Below, in pieces: positions 10,659 through 22,284 of a stretch of DNA of 64,000 bases (positions within the stretch are counted from its first letter, which is position 1; every line of letters begins with the position of its first letter). The position numbers and the translations under genes were made by a program. The stretch is from NCBI RefSeq assembly GCF_000330505.1, contig NW_004443648.1:180536-244535 (forward strand). Direction: 5' to 3'. The stretch is from Entamoeba invadens IP1. Its lineage: Eukaryota; Evosea; Mastigamoebida; Endamoebidae. The notes under the pieces were generated by a model. It was not told the origin of the DNA. It was given only the letters and a program-made list of their open reading frames with translations, and did not search any database.

Positions 10659-11225
10659 ATGCCAACGAATACTTCAATCCTTCTGTTGAGTTTATTTGGC
10701 ATAATTGTCGGAGTTTTTTTCCCCGTAAATTTCTACTTGTCACTTTCAAACACTGAAGTCACTTTAGAAGAGAAATTGGGGAAATTATACATCTCGTTTG
10801 GTTGTGTCGTTGGATTATTACTCTTTGTCGCGATGTTTCTTTCTTCCTTCTGTTTTTCTCGGAGCCCCAAAATCTGTGGGATCATTGGTTCCGTCTTAGT
10901 CTTAATATTTGGTCTTATTGGTGCCGTCTTTGGGTATACCTTATATTCAATGAATGAGTTTGAAGATGGCTCCGAAGCGCTCCACAAAGTTGAAATGAAG
11001 TCGAATTGCTGTGGGTGGAAAGCGTTTAACCCCTCAGCATGTGCAGCTCCAAACATCACACAGACAACTACAACGTGTTACAACACAATAGGAAAAGCGT
11101 TTGATACTGCATTCCAAGAGATCTTCTTCTTCTACGTCTTCTTTACACTCTTTGTTTTCTTCTTATGTGTTGTCATCTGTAAAGCAAACGTCGACACAAC
11201 AGAACCTAAAGAGAAAACAAGTTAA
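10659..11225 (+). CDS. Tetraspanin
   Basis: 188 residues from ATG 10659; a longer frame starts at 10593 in AT-rich leader DNA but would add a poor basic extension. Four TM helices can be seen: about 6-28, 46-70, 75-100 and 162-184. A small extracellular loop lies between helices 1 and 2, and a larger one between 3 and 4 carries the hallmark CCGW motif (SNCCGWKAF) plus two more Cys (SACAAP, TTCYNT). This is the minimal tetraspanin plan, with a shorter second loop than metazoan members. Such proteins organise membrane microdomains. The tail KTS is short and lacks a sorting motif. Confidence 0.88.
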   Translation: MPTNTSILLLSLFGIIVGVFFPVNFYLSLSNTEVTLEEKLGKLYISFGCVVGLLLFVAMFLSSFCFSRSPKICGIIGSVLVLIFGLIGAVFGYTLYSMNEFEDGSEALHKVEMKSNCCGWKAFNPSACAAPNITQTTTTCYNTIGKAFDTAFQEIFFFYVFFTLFVFFLCVVICKANVDTTEPKEKTS

Positions 11226-11247
11226 TTATTTTAATTGAAGCACTTCT

Positions 11248-11754
11248 TCATTTCTCGTCACGTATCACACTCTTCCTCCATTGCACGGCACAGAGCGCCG
11301 TGCAATCAGATTCGATTTGATCTTCCAATTTGAGTTTTTTGATGAATGTGAAGTCCTCGCCAACACGTTCAAAGCCGTTTTTGTTGACCAAGAAATGGAC
11401 CAAGAAGTTGTCTTCGAAATTAATACGGAGCATGCAATACCTTGCTCCGTAGACTTCTATAGCCGCGTTAATAGCCATCCGAAGTAATAACGATCCAATT
11501 CCACAATTCCGAGAAGACAATTGGACGTTCAAAGAAGTCACTGAGATGACGTTTTTCAGACTTATACCGTCCTCACATTTCAGAATAATATGGCCAACAA
11601 TACTCTTCTTGTCATCCTCAGCAACATACATGATATACGGCCACGACAAATAATGGAAGTAATAGTATTGGAGGGGATACCCTTCAAACGACGTAAGCGT
11701 GTAATTCTGAAGAGAGAGTAAATCAACAGAAGTCACTGGACGTACGTTGATCAT
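11248..11754 (-). CDS. NAA10/ARD1-like N-terminal acetyltransferase (GNAT)
   Basis: 168 residues. The N-terminus (INVRPVTSVDLLSLQNYTL, then YYFHYLSWPYIMYVAEDD) follows the start of NatA catalytic subunits closely, including the LSWP-x-x-x-YVAED stretch. The acetyl-CoA motif R-x-x-G-x-G appears as SSRNCGIGSLLL. The enzyme would acetylate protein N-termini on the ribosome with an NAA15-type partner, not present here. After the GNAT core the C-terminal half diverges (FERVGEDFTFIKKL), and the typical acidic tail is missing. A NAA50 or other GNAT role is possible. Confidence 0.82.
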   Translation of the reverse strand: MINVRPVTSVDLLSLQNYTLTSFEGYPLQYYYFHYLSWPYIMYVAEDDKKSIVGHIILKCEDGISLKNVISVTSLNVQLSSRNCGIGSLLLRMAINAAIEVYGARYCMLRINFEDNFLVHFLVNKNGFERVGEDFTFIKKLKLEDQIESDCTALCAVQWRKSVIRDEK

Positions 11755-11890
11755 TTTAAGTTCCTTTTTGCATTTTGAGTTCTTTCAATCTTTTTCTGCA
11801 CATTTCTTCAACTTTTTCAAAAAAGTTTCTTAGTAAAATCATATAATAATAATAAACTATTAAAATAGAAAATGTCATTAATTTGAATGC

Positions 11891-12916
11891 TCACAAGAAC
11901 TTCCTTAAAACGTTGAGTCTGCGCTGTTTATCGTCGATCTCTGCTGGAGAGTAGTTGCTTCTGAGAGCACTCAAATGGAATTGGATCTCTTGAATTTCAT
12001 TATCAATGAAGTCCATTGATTTAGTGCTTTGGATCTTTCTCATAATATCGACATAAGTGTTACCGACGATGAACTCTCTGCACTTCTGAATTCTTTTTTC
12101 TTGTTCTTCTGGTGTTTGATGAATAAAGTCGACTGCTTCTTTGTCGAACTCGTAGAACGTGCCGAACGTGTCTGGCTTGTTTCCGTATTGGTCTCGATCC
12201 TTCATGAAAAATTTGTTGATGATTTCACTGAGTTCTTGTTGGTCTTTCGGTCTGCGAACGGGGAATGCGAGTTTATCTGTGAACGAATACTTCTTTAACT
12301 CGGGAAGTTCTTTTGCGTTCTGCGAGTCACACAAATCTTTGTAAAAAGTGCACTCCACAGCAGCAATGACCAAGTCCTTTTCGTTGCCATACCCTGTTGC
12401 GATGTTCTCGAACAGCTCCAGTTGCTCTCTGCCATAGTAACATGTGTATGTATAGAATAACACTATAGCTTGTTTGTTGACATCATTGATGTATTTATCA
12501 AAGGTTTTGTTTGTCAATCTCTTGATATATGATTGTGTGGAATTGACCAATTGAAAGACTTGATAGATGAAACGACTCAATTTGTTCACGTCGTGGTCCC
12601 ATGGATAAAGCTGAACACCATTCTCATTTTGAGTGTATGCTACATAAAGAGGCCATTTCTTACTCAGATTGTGTTCGTCACAAAAGTCGGCATATTTCGA
12701 ACAGTCGAACTCACCAAAAGCAAGGTCGTCGTACTCCTCAAATGAATCTGCCAAGCCCTCAAAAGAAGATTGTGTACTTCTGCACTCGGCATCTAACATT
12801 GGGCAGAACCGAATTAAAATATCTGCACCCGTTGTGACCTTATCAAAAGTCTTTGGAGTGATTCTATACACTTCACTGGAGTAGACGGAGTAGATTAAAA
12901 GTGTAAGTAGTAACAT
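11891..12916 (-). CDS. PDI-like thioredoxin-fold protein with lost CxxC motifs
   Basis: 341 residues with a signal peptide (MLLLTLLIYSVYSSE). Two thioredoxin-like domains occupy about 17-120 and 130-230, followed by a helical C-terminal domain (about 245-341) reminiscent of ERp29. Where active PDIs have WCGHC, the first domain reads FCPMLDAEC, so the paired cysteines are displaced, and the second reads YTYTCYYGREQ, which keeps only the first Cys. An oxidoreductase role is therefore unlikely; a chaperone or escort role in the secretory pathway, as for ERp29, is the inference. The C-terminus is RKFL, not a KDEL-type signal, so retention in the ER is unproven. Confidence 0.75.
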   Translation of the reverse strand: MLLLTLLIYSVYSSEVYRITPKTFDKVTTGADILIRFCPMLDAECRSTQSSFEGLADSFEEYDDLAFGEFDCSKYADFCDEHNLSKKWPLYVAYTQNENGVQLYPWDHDVNKLSRFIYQVFQLVNSTQSYIKRLTNKTFDKYINDVNKQAIVLFYTYTCYYGREQLELFENIATGYGNEKDLVIAAVECTFYKDLCDSQNAKELPELKKYSFTDKLAFPVRRPKDQQELSEIINKFFMKDRDQYGNKPDTFGTFYEFDKEAVDFIHQTPEEQEKRIQKCREFIVGNTYVDIMRKIQSTKSMDFIDNEIQEIQFHLSALRSNYSPAEIDDKQRRLNVLRKFL

Positions 12917-13839
12917 ACAACTTTTGGTATAGCCAGTTCACTTTTTATTGAGTTAAAAATTGGGTTGTAAAAACAATAATGCCAAATTGTATAAAATAAG
13001 TTTAATACATTCATAACATTTCTATTTAATTATATTAGTATTAATAATTAATAAAGATAATCAATACCAATATTGGTTTCTTGGTAAAAATTTTCATCTT
13101 GATAACTCGAAGTAATCTTGTCATAACATCTTCTGCGTCAAAAACAGAACCACCTAAAAATTATAACAAAAAATTATAATAAATGATATAATTATTATAT
13201 TTCCTAAACCAAAAAAAGTTTATTATAATCAATAATTTATATTTTTATACATATTATAGTATAATAACAATTAAAAATATATCATATAATTATTATGAGT
13301 TATAGTAATTATTATTTACTATTTTATAATTTTATTATTACAAAGTTGTTAATGTTTTATTTATAATTATACATACTATTGATTTTTAGTTTATTGGTTT
13401 ATTATTATATCTATATTATATAATAAGAAATATTAATATTTATATTATAAATAACAACTGTTATATATTAAAATATAATTATATTATAATACATAGGAAA
13501 ATAATGAGTATTTTATTTATAATACATTTTATTATATGAAAATACTATTTGATTTATTTCCAAGTCCAAACGATTTAAAAACGCCGAAATTATATCCCGA
13601 AAGTTTGGTTGAATTTATTCAACAAATTATCGACCGTTAATGAACTAAATAAAAAAACAAGGTCGTCAAAAATTTATATTTCAAGAGGTAACTATACTAT
13701 ATTAATACTATTAACTATATTAGTTAGTAACACTTTCTAAGTAAAACTCCATAGAGTTTTAACTTAGAAATGGATTCAAACTCTTCAAAAACTTGAAAAG
13801 CGGTTCAAAAATTCAAAAGAAAAACTTGAAAATCAAACC
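12917..13839. other. AT-rich intergenic stretch with two short coding-like islands
   Basis: Mostly A/T runs. Two patches stand out by base composition. At 13060-13160 the minus strand can be read as about 28-36 codons after a TAG. At 13536-13640 a plus-strand ATG opens 34 codons (MKILFDLFPSPNDLKTPKLY and on). Neither is assignable; both could be gene remnants. Confidence 0.4.
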
Positions 13840-14503
13840 AGTTTGTTATACACCAATGTCTCAAGTATAATATTAACAAGAAGTGTCACTCTGCCCAGTT
13901 TGCAACAAGAAGGCGTACCCAATGGAAGCGATTTCTATTGAAGGTGTCACCATGCACAAAACCTGTTTCAAATGCAGTGTATGTAAAAAGGTGTTAAGTG
14001 GTTCCAATTTTGCCAAGAACCATGGCGTCTTCTACTGCAAAGTTCATTTTGCTCAGATGTTTAAAGAGAAAGGAAATTATGATGAAGGATTTGGGTGCAA
14101 GAAGGCATCAGCAAATTGGGAAGAACACCACGGTGAAGAACCAAAGAAGGTGGAGAAAAAGGAAGAGCTAAAAGTTGAACCAAAGAAGGAAGAACCAAAG
14201 GTCGAAAAGAAAGAAGAGCAAAAGGTTGAACCAAAAGTCGAAGTCAAGGAGAAGATAGTTGAAAAAGTCGTCGAGAAAGTCGTAGAGAAAATTGTTGAGA
14301 AGGAAGTCCCCGCACAACTCTCAAAAGAGACATTCGACCAAGTCAATGCCATTTTGAAACAAGTCGAAAAGATTGAGGGTCAAGTCGGTACATTAGAAAA
14401 AACAGGGATAACCGCCCCACAAACTTCTGGCTCATTAAACAACGAGTTCAATGGTGTTTTTGACAGACTCAATGCTGCACTTGATAAGCTTGAGAAGAAG
14501 TGA
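13840..14503 (+). CDS. LIM-domain protein; start codon formed by splicing
   Basis: The LIM domain is complete: CPVC, then H-x2-C-x2-C-x2-C (HKTCFKCSVC), then C-x2-H (CKVH), residues 4-57. The open frame has no ATG ahead of it: it starts at GTG 13883 with a TAA just upstream. An intron 13841-13883 (GTTTGT...AACAAGAAG, 43 nt) joins the A at 13840 to TG at 13884-13885, giving ATG-TCA-CTC-TGC, i.e. MSLCPVC. After the LIM domain come Lys/Glu/Val/Pro-rich repeats (KVEPKKEEP type, about 83-135) and a C-terminal coiled coil (about 140-206). LIM proteins of this build act as cytoskeletal adaptors. An exon containing a further upstream ATG is the alternative. Confidence 0.75.
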
Positions 14504-14699
14504 TTTAATTCAACCTTTTTTCAGTCTTTTTTGGATTGTCTATAATTAATAATATTATACTATAAAGTTATAGTTTTATTTTGACAGTACATTTTATTAG
14601 TATTAAATTAATAAAGAACTATATTATTATTAGAGTTAAGAACAGTAATAATGGAAGCAATGAATTACAAATCCATACGAATCTAAGAGACGAATGAAT

Positions 14700-14933
14700 T
14701 TAATAGCCACCTCTCAACCTTAAAACAAGGTGAAGTGTGGACTCCTTTTGGATGTTATAGTCAGACAAGGTCTTTCCTTCTTCAAGCTGCTTTCCCGCAA
14801 AAATAAGTCTTTGTTGATCTGGGGGAATACCTTCCTTCTCTTGAATTTTTGCTTTAATGGCATCAATGGAATCATTTGGCTCGACTTCCAATGTGATGGT
14901 CTTTCCAGTAAGGGTCTTCACAAAAATTTGCAT
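14700..14933 (-). CDS. Ubiquitin, single-unit gene with one-residue tail
   Basis: 77 residues: one complete ubiquitin ending LRLRGG plus a single Tyr that must be removed to expose Gly76. All seven Lys used for chains are present (6, 11, 27, 29, 33, 48, 63). Differences from animal/plant ubiquitin lie at [12 protein letters not shown] and LEEGKTL, as in Entamoeba ubiquitins. It is unusual that the gene is a monomer and neither a polyubiquitin nor a fusion to a ribosomal protein. It supplies conjugatable ubiquitin for the proteasome and signalling. Confidence 0.97.
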   Translation of the reverse strand: MQIFVKTLTGKTITLEVEPNDSIDAIKAKIQEKEGIPPDQQRLIFAGKQLEEGKTLSDYNIQKESTLHLVLRLRGGY

Positions 14934-14952
14934 TGTCTGACTTTCTATTCAG

Positions 14953-14966
14953 AGTTTTCTTTATAT
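14953..14966 (-). promoter_or_regulatory. TATA-like element of the ubiquitin gene
   Basis: On the minus strand TATATAAAG lies about 28 bases before the ATG at 14933, followed by AACTCTGAATAG. Position and sequence fit an Entamoeba TATA element with a loosely conserved GAAC/Inr region. Confidence 0.45.
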
Positions 14967-15168
14967 AGTCTTTTTCTTTTTTTCAAACCTCATCACTTGT
15001 ACTTCATGACTTATATAGTATATATTAATAGTTTTTTATTAGACATGTTTATTTTTGTTTTGAACAATCTTCAATGACGAGGCAATACTTGTATTATTTA
15101 ATTTATTAAATATTTATATTATTAAATGATATAATATAAATATTATAATTATATTATAATAATATATA

Positions 15169-15341
<173 letters not shown>

Positions 15342-15416
15342 TTAATTAATGGAAATAATTAATAATAATAATATTTCCATTATTACCAACGAATACAAAA
15401 GAAACAAAGACATATC

Positions 15417-18400
15417 TTAGAAATCAGACCCCTCTCCACCTATTCGTAAAGACGATGCGCTTGAAGAAACATTTGTATCCTCTGAACTTGCACTCTTTTT
15501 CAAGTCGATTGAACCTTTCGACTCAATTGATTTTCTCCCCTCTTGTGGTTCTTCATTGGGCTTCTCTGCGACTTCCTTCATTTCCTTGACTTCTTTACTC
15601 TTTTCTTTACTCTCTTCTATTGATTTGTTCGACTTCTTTGACGATTTTGATGTCTTTGAACTTTTAGACTTCTCTGATTTGTCGGAAAGGGAAGTGTCTT
15701 CCTTCAAATTTTTAGTATCGACGCTTTGTGTAGTTTGCTCTGACTGTGGGAGGAGCGATTTTCTCTTTGAATTTTCATTCGAACCTTCTTTGTTAGTCAT
15801 CATAAACAATTTATATATTTTGTTGAGCATAATAGACACTTCATCGAATGGTGGACGGTCTCTTGGTGTTTGCATCCAACACTTTGTAATTGTTTCTTTA
15901 AATAAACAGTCGTCTGGGATATCGAGTCTTTTTCCATTCCCCACGAACTTCAAAATGGACTCTCCGTCCGGGAATTTGTCTTGTGGATAGCAGTCCTTTC
16001 CTTTCCAGATTTCCAACATACAAATCGAGAATGAATACACATCACTCTTCAGTGTCATTTGTTCAGTGACTTCATCTTTGTGGAGTGTCATTTCTATGAG
16101 TCAGTCTTTTGTAATCAAGTAATACAAAGATAAAACAAACCGGGCGCCATGTACATTGGTGTTCCAATATGTTGAATACCAAGTTTCTGTGAACTTTCAA
16201 TGAATGATCGTGATGTCCCAAAATCAGTGACTTTAGCTGTGACTGGGTCGTACGGATTCTTAGAGACTACCAAGACGTTGTCTGTCTTCAAATCTCTATG
16301 GACTATATCATTCTGATGCAAATATTCCATCCCTCTTGCAATGTCTTGACAGAACCGAATCTTCAAATGTGTAGTCATGTCGGTTGGGGAATTCCTCATG
16401 AACTTTCTTAAAGATCCCAATGGACAATACTCAGTCACTAAACATAATATCTCTGTTGTAGTAACACTTCCAATGTAATTGACAACGTATTGACATCGAA
16501 TACGCTCCATCATAGACGCCTCTTGCATAAAGTTAGGAAGAAGATCACTAATATTGACTAAATCAGTCTTCATCTGTTTGACAGCGACATCGACACCACG
16601 CCACTCTGCTCTGAAAACAGTTCCAAATGTGCCGGCTCCAATTGGTGGTCGAATCAAATTGATTTCGTCCAAATCAAGTCGAGTGGACAAGGCAGATTCA
16701 ACTTTTAAGTCTAAGTACACATAAAATTTGTTTGGAGTCTTTGGTTGCACCTTCTTCTTATCTTGTGATTTGGATTTGGACTTTGATTTGTCAGTCTCTT
16801 TAACAAATGACTTGTTCCGTGTATTTCTCGAGTTTGCTAGTGACGAACTCTTCGACTTGGAGTCGTGCGACATCTCTGAATTTTGTGAAGAGTGCGACTG
16901 AAGCTCTAACAAGTTTGGATTCTCCTCGACTAGTTCTTGCATGATTTGTTTGAATTTACCAAAGCGAACGGTGACGGGAATCTTCTCTTTTAAAACACAA
17001 GTGCAACTCACCGTCAATTTGCACTTCACTTCAGCAGATTGTCCCGGTCTGATGCTTTGCATAGCTGGGTCAAATGAGACAATGTACTTTGAATATTCTC
17101 CGCCGTGCATAATAACTCTCATTATCTCATTTGAGTTGTTATAGATCTTCACAGTCGCTTGTGTTTCCGTTTCCACTTCGACGTGGTTCTTACAGTCTTC
17201 AAACAAGATTTCGGTGTTATCAAATTGGAACAATTTATTTGGTTGCTTGATATCAATGTACTGCGCATTCTCTTTGTTAAATTTGATGATGGTCGAGTCT
17301 AACATGAATCGTTCATCTTTTTGTTGTTCATAAAGAATCAAGTCGGTCAAGTAGTTGTATCGAGCAAAGAACCCAATCATCAAGAAGATGTATAAAATGA
17401 TCCAAAGCCCAACACCACAAACAGCTATCGAGACATCAATGACATACTTCGGCTTGCGCTGACATGAAAGTTCTTTCCAAGTGAACCAATCTTCCTACAG
17501 TGTTATTCGTGTGTTTGGTGATACAAAGAGACAAACTTGACATTCACACTCATAACACCCATCACCTCCATCACACTATATTGTAAGTCACTCATTGGTG
17601 GTATTTAATTGAACAAACTTCTTCATCGTCATCTAACTCTTTGTTCCCACATAATGTGCTCAGACAGCCAAGTCTTGGCTTCTCATACGGTACATATCCT
17701 TCAGTACACATACAGTGCTGACATCCAAGTCCACCATCACACTCTTCATTTGAATCTATTTTATTGTTGTTACATGTTGGTGGAGCGCAATATGTCTTCC
17801 CAAGAATGTCCATTGGGTAGTATCCTTCTCTACATGAGCAAGTGGTATAATCACAATTTAAGTCGACGTAAGGGTCGTCAGTCTTTTCACACTCTTCTCC
17901 GTCGTTGTACACTCCATTGCCACATTGCGAACACGTGTCTGTCAACAAGACGTATCCTGCATCACATATACAAGTTTGAGTAACTCTGTCACACACCCCA
18001 TTTCCTCCACAATCATATGGACATAATGTTGTGATACTCAAATTAAATGCAGCGTTGTTCTCAGATACAACAGCAGCATAAATAAAGTAATCGTAGTCCT
18101 TCGATAATTTGACCATCATGGAAGAGTGGTGACTTCCTGGTTCAGGGCATCCAGATGTGTCATACCTCTCACATGTCACACCCAACAGATTCTCACCACT
18201 GGGATACCCACAGTCATCTGTCTCACTAATTGATGTTTGATGAAGTCTTTTAACCAAGTGAATTGCTGTGTAGTAATCTGTCTCCGAGTTGCATGTTGAT
18301 ATCAAGACATTTCTATCTGCACCTTCCAAGTAATACCACGACCCAAGTTGTTGAGTTAGAATACAAGCGGACCCAGATCTCACAGAATATGCCGTGTTGA

Positions 18401-19334
18401 CTACCGCGGTGAATCCATTTGTTGCGATTTCAGGCCAATTGACTGTATTATAGAAGTATGAACAGGGGTGTACTATTGGAGTGAATAGAATTTTAGTCAC
18501 TTCATCAGCAAGGAATAAGCTTCCAAATGGTTTGTGGACGAAGATATAATAATCAACGTTTTTTTGGAAGAGCATGGCAATTCGCGAGTATTTTATGTAT
18601 GGAGATACATTGTCGTTTTGTCCGTAACATTTCTGGACTGAGGTAGAACCTATTTCTGTAGTGTCTGGGCAATCCGATATAACAAAAACTGTGTCATCTC
18701 CAACAGCATTTTCTTGTGTATCTAAGAAATCGATTGAAACTGCGTCGTAATGTTCTTCCGCCTCGACAGCAATGTACTTATCAACAGAAGTACTCAACTT
18801 AATCCAAAACCCTGGAGCATAGGGTTGTTGTAAGAAGAGTCTTTTGGAGCACGTGTTCATACTCATCTGTGCATTACTACCACTAAGTGTTAATATTTGT
18901 TGCTCAGTGTTTTCGGCGAAAGTGACTTCATTGTGATAGTTCACGTCGGCTTGAAGAGTCTTACATGATTTTACTGTTGTTTTGTTGAAGGATTCACATT
19001 TGAGATATCCTTGTGCCAAATACCCGTCTAAACAGCCTTGACAATCACTTCGATACCCTTTAGTTATATCACATAAACCACACTCGTCTGGGGTATAACA
19101 AGTCTCATTGTTTTGTTCAATACATCCCGAAATGGCACAAGACGGAACACAGTTGGTAGACGTGTCTTTGTTGAGAGGAGTATACCCATCTGCACACAAA
19201 CAATTCGATAGACAAAACTTCCCACTATCGCACTCCTCTTCAAAGGCGTCACGAACTCCATCCCCACAAAACGCAGTTACAAAATGCACAAAAATTATTT
19301 GAAAAAAGAAGAAACGAAATAAAAGACTCATCAT
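15417..19334 (-). CDS. Receptor-like transmembrane kinase (TMK), TKL type, four exons
   Basis: Exons in transcription order: 19334-17619, 17575-17537, 17494-16141, 16093-15417 (1261 residues). Introns of 43, 42 and 47 nt begin GTTTGT and end TAG; the last restores the activation-segment APE (MAPE-MTLHKDE). The order is signal peptide, ectodomain with CGDG/CGNG...EECD Cys-rich repeats flanking a beta-rich region, TM helix (about 602-626), a beta-rich MSP-like domain (about 680-765), then a kinase with GAGTFG loop (about 871), VAVK (891), HRDLKTDN (984) and DFG (1009). All catalytic residues are intact. The Ser/Lys/Glu-rich tail may be regulatory. This is an Entamoeba TMK, a family linked to surface sensing; the ligand is unknown. 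Confidence 0.92.
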
Positions 19335-20355
19335 CTTACTTTTTTTTAGTTTCAATTTTTATTTCGGTCATTTGACTTTTGTTCGTATGTTCGACGAGTG
19401 TTTCATGGTTTATTATACATTGTAATTATATTACTATTGTGTATTATTCAAATGGTTTGAAGTATCAATGGTGCGGAAATATCTTGGTTAATATAGATCT
19501 GATTTAAAGATTTTTGGAACTCAATACAAGTTACTCATCGAAACGATTTGCTTTGACGAATCGTTTTTAAAATTTTTATTTGTGTAGATGAAAAAATGTT
19601 TAAAAAATGGTTTAACAACCCGAGTATTACACAAATTTGAACAAGAAATAATCAATGATGTTAATGATTAAATAAAAGATTTTTAAAGAAAGAAAAAATC
19701 CAATTTTCACGATTTTATTACAATTAAAAATCATAGTTTCATAATAAAAATATTATAATATGGTAACTTTTTATTTTTAATATTGGTTTTTTGAATTATT
19801 GTTTTATAAACAAAAAACGAAAAAATCAATCTTATAACATTACACTATTATTAAACTATAATAACTCAAATAGATGAAAACTAATTATTTTTAAAAAACA
19901 ACAAAAGTTCATGTGGGGTTGTGTTACTAAAAACATATTTTGTCGTTCTAGTAATTAGATAGTTTTTAATTTATTAATTATCATTACTAAATTAAAACAA
20001 CGAAAAAGGAAAATATTACAAACTTAAAAAAAATCGACTCGAGTGTTTAATAAATTGTTAATTATTCTTATTAAATTTAAAGTTATTATATATATATAAA
20101 GTGATTATTAATTTACTATATATCTATTATTTGAAGTTATACTAAAATTTATAATTTATTTAATTTTTAATTATAATTGATTATTCAATACAATAACCAT
20201 TAAATGTTTTAACAATAGTAAATTTAGATACAAAAAACAATAATAAAACTATAAAAAAATAATTAAAAAAATTCTTATATATTATTTTAATTAACTATAC
20301 TATAATAAAACTAAGAGATTTTAAAGATTGAACTATAAAAAAACTATATTAAGAG
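19335..20355. other. AT-rich intergenic stretch
   Basis: About 1 kb between divergent genes. The portion near 19335-19560 is somewhat less AT-rich and may hold the kinase promoter; the rest is homopolymer-rich. No gene, RNA or terminal repeats seen. Confidence 0.5.
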
Positions 20356-20637
20356 ATGGAAAAAGTTAAGTCAAAGAAGCTGAGTTTTAAAAAGTCTGAC
20401 AAAGACAAAGAAAAAAAGCCACGGAAACCACAGAGTGACGAGAGTGAGACAAAACTCACAAAAGCGGAAATTCAACAAAAAATAGCACAAAACGAGCGAT
20501 CCCTTGAAGCCGTCAAAAAACAAGACTCCTACCAACAGCGACGCAAAGATTTTAATGACAAACTTTCAAAACAGACAGACATCAACGATTTGTTCAGGAC
20601 GAATTGCTCGTGGATCGAAAAGGCGGAACACATATAA
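20356..20637 (+). CDS. Small lysine-rich protein, unknown
   Basis: 93 residues from ATG 20356. The first 35 residues are strongly basic (MEKVKSKKLSFKKSDKDKEK); the remainder looks like a charged coiled coil (LTKAEIQQKIAQNERSLEAV) ending RTNCSWIEKAEHI. No TM or signal. It is convergent with EMC4, about 46 bases between stops. Function unknown; a nucleic-acid or cytoskeleton binding role is speculation. Confidence 0.6.
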   Translation: MEKVKSKKLSFKKSDKDKEKKPRKPQSDESETKLTKAEIQQKIAQNERSLEAVKKQDSYQQRRKDFNDKLSKQTDINDLFRTNCSWIEKAEHI

Positions 20638-20683
20638 AAAAGAATTTAACATACTTAGTTTTATTGTATTACTTTGGCACGCG

Positions 20684-21115
20684 TCAAATCACGATTTGTT
20701 GTACTGGCTTGTTGTTACTACCTTTTGACAAGTATTTACAATCAAAGAAAGAACAAACGACTCTCACGGAGAGTGACGGAATGAAATCGGAAGGTTTGTT
20801 AGGGAGGATCCCCATGTTACTGAATTTATAAATAGCCAAAAGGAGTGTAGTCGATGAACATAAGATATACAATCCTTTGAAAATCAGTAACATCCCACGC
20901 TCTAGCACATCAAATTTGGCAAAGACTTCGTTGACCTTAGAAAGTGACGCAAAAAAGTTGGAGACCAACATAAAAGTAAACATGATGCTAATGTAACTCA
21001 CAGAAGACCCCATAATCCACGCCATAAGCAACATCATCACATTTTGCGTCAATGGACTCAACGACGCAGAAAACGCTTGTTTCACTTTTGCTTGGATCTG
21101 CTGTTGTTTATTCAT
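20684..21115 (-). CDS. EMC4: ER membrane protein complex subunit 4 (EMC4)
   Basis: 143 residues from ATG 21115 (two GTG codons precede it in frame). Two hydrophobic segments (about 27-53 and 70-96) and the conserved tail YKFSNMGILPNKPSDF are the EMC4 signature (YK-x2-SMGLLP-x3-SDW in other eukaryotes). The EMC inserts tail-anchored and multi-pass membrane proteins into the ER. The protein is shorter at the N-terminus than animal EMC4, which carries a cytosolic extension. No other EMC gene is in the window. Confidence 0.88.
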   Translation of the reverse strand: MNKQQQIQAKVKQAFSASLSPLTQNVMMLLMAWIMGSSVSYISIMFTFMLVSNFFASLSKVNEVFAKFDVLERGMLLIFKGLYILCSSTTLLLAIYKFSNMGILPNKPSDFIPSLSVRVVCSFFDCKYLSKGSNNKPVQQIVI

Positions 21116-22284
21116 CACCACTCTTTTTCTAGTTCAACTAACCCTAAATAACTAACTTAAAACAGATTTCGCTGATTCAAAGTTCATTTTCATATCAGTT
21201 AAGTTGCACTTGATGTCATACTTTGCTTCTTAACACTTTGGTATTCTTTGTGTGTTCAACTTAATGAAAGTGTAAACTTGACTGCTTTGTTCTTCTTCCT
21301 CATTTCTTGTTATCAATAATAAGAACTTTGAATAACATTTGATTTAAAAGAAAATGTTATATTTCTACATATAAAAGTAGAGCTAATTTAATCATTAATT
21401 AATCATTTAATTAACTAAATATAAATAGATTGATTTTAGTTACTAGACTTTTTTTTTATTAATCAATTAGTTCAAACTTGATATTTAGAGAACTCTATGA
21501 TTTGACAGTTTTCACATCAAAGTAATGATGTAAGCGGTTATGTTTTTTTTGCTGTTACTAATTGATTTTGTTGTTATTTTTCGAATTATTATCGAATAAT
21601 TACATTGATTGTTACTTAGTTACGGGATGAATAAATATATTCACAAATTTAACACTTTTGCCGTTTCAATCCCACTCTCTTATGAGTTTTTTTAACAAAT
21701 AAAAACTTAACCTATTTATTCCTTTTTATAATCCCCGATTTAATGAATCAATACAATGTGTTTTTATACCACTTTTTCCTCTTGTTTTCTCTTTGTAATT
21801 TATTGAATAAAATAAACCCTACTATTTTTTTTCTGTTTTTCTTCCCCATTTTATTTTACAAAATCCCGAAAAATTAAATTATAATAATATAATATAAGAA
21901 TCGGAAACCAATAGCGCGGCAATTTGAGTCTCATGATTCAAATTAATCATCGATGAAATATATTTTAATTCCCGAATTTTTTACATAAAATAACACCAAT
22001 ATATCTTTAATCATCACTTTGGGTCACAACAAGTGTTTTTCAAACTATAAAAAAACTAATAATAAGCAATTAATATACTATATTAATTGATAAAAATAGA
22101 TCATTAAGTTCTGTTCTTTTTCCCCTTTTGGCCTGTTTACTTTGTCCAATTTCTTTTTACTCCAGCAGCCATATAATATCTATTTTTTCGGGAAATAGGC
22201 CTGATATATAATTATAAAAAACTACTACTTTGCTCTGATCTAAAGAGACAACGCTGTCATTTTTAAAGTCGTCACTTCTAAGTT
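21116..22284. other. Intergenic stretch, divergent promoters
   Basis: About 1.2 kb between EMC4 and the oxysterol-binding protein gene. Less extreme in AT content than other deserts, but without an open frame worth calling. Confidence 0.5.

Noticed and set aside
14730..15077. 115-codon plus-strand frame across the ubiquitin gene
   Set aside because: Antisense to a certain gene and rich in Phe/Leu, as expected of a shadow frame.
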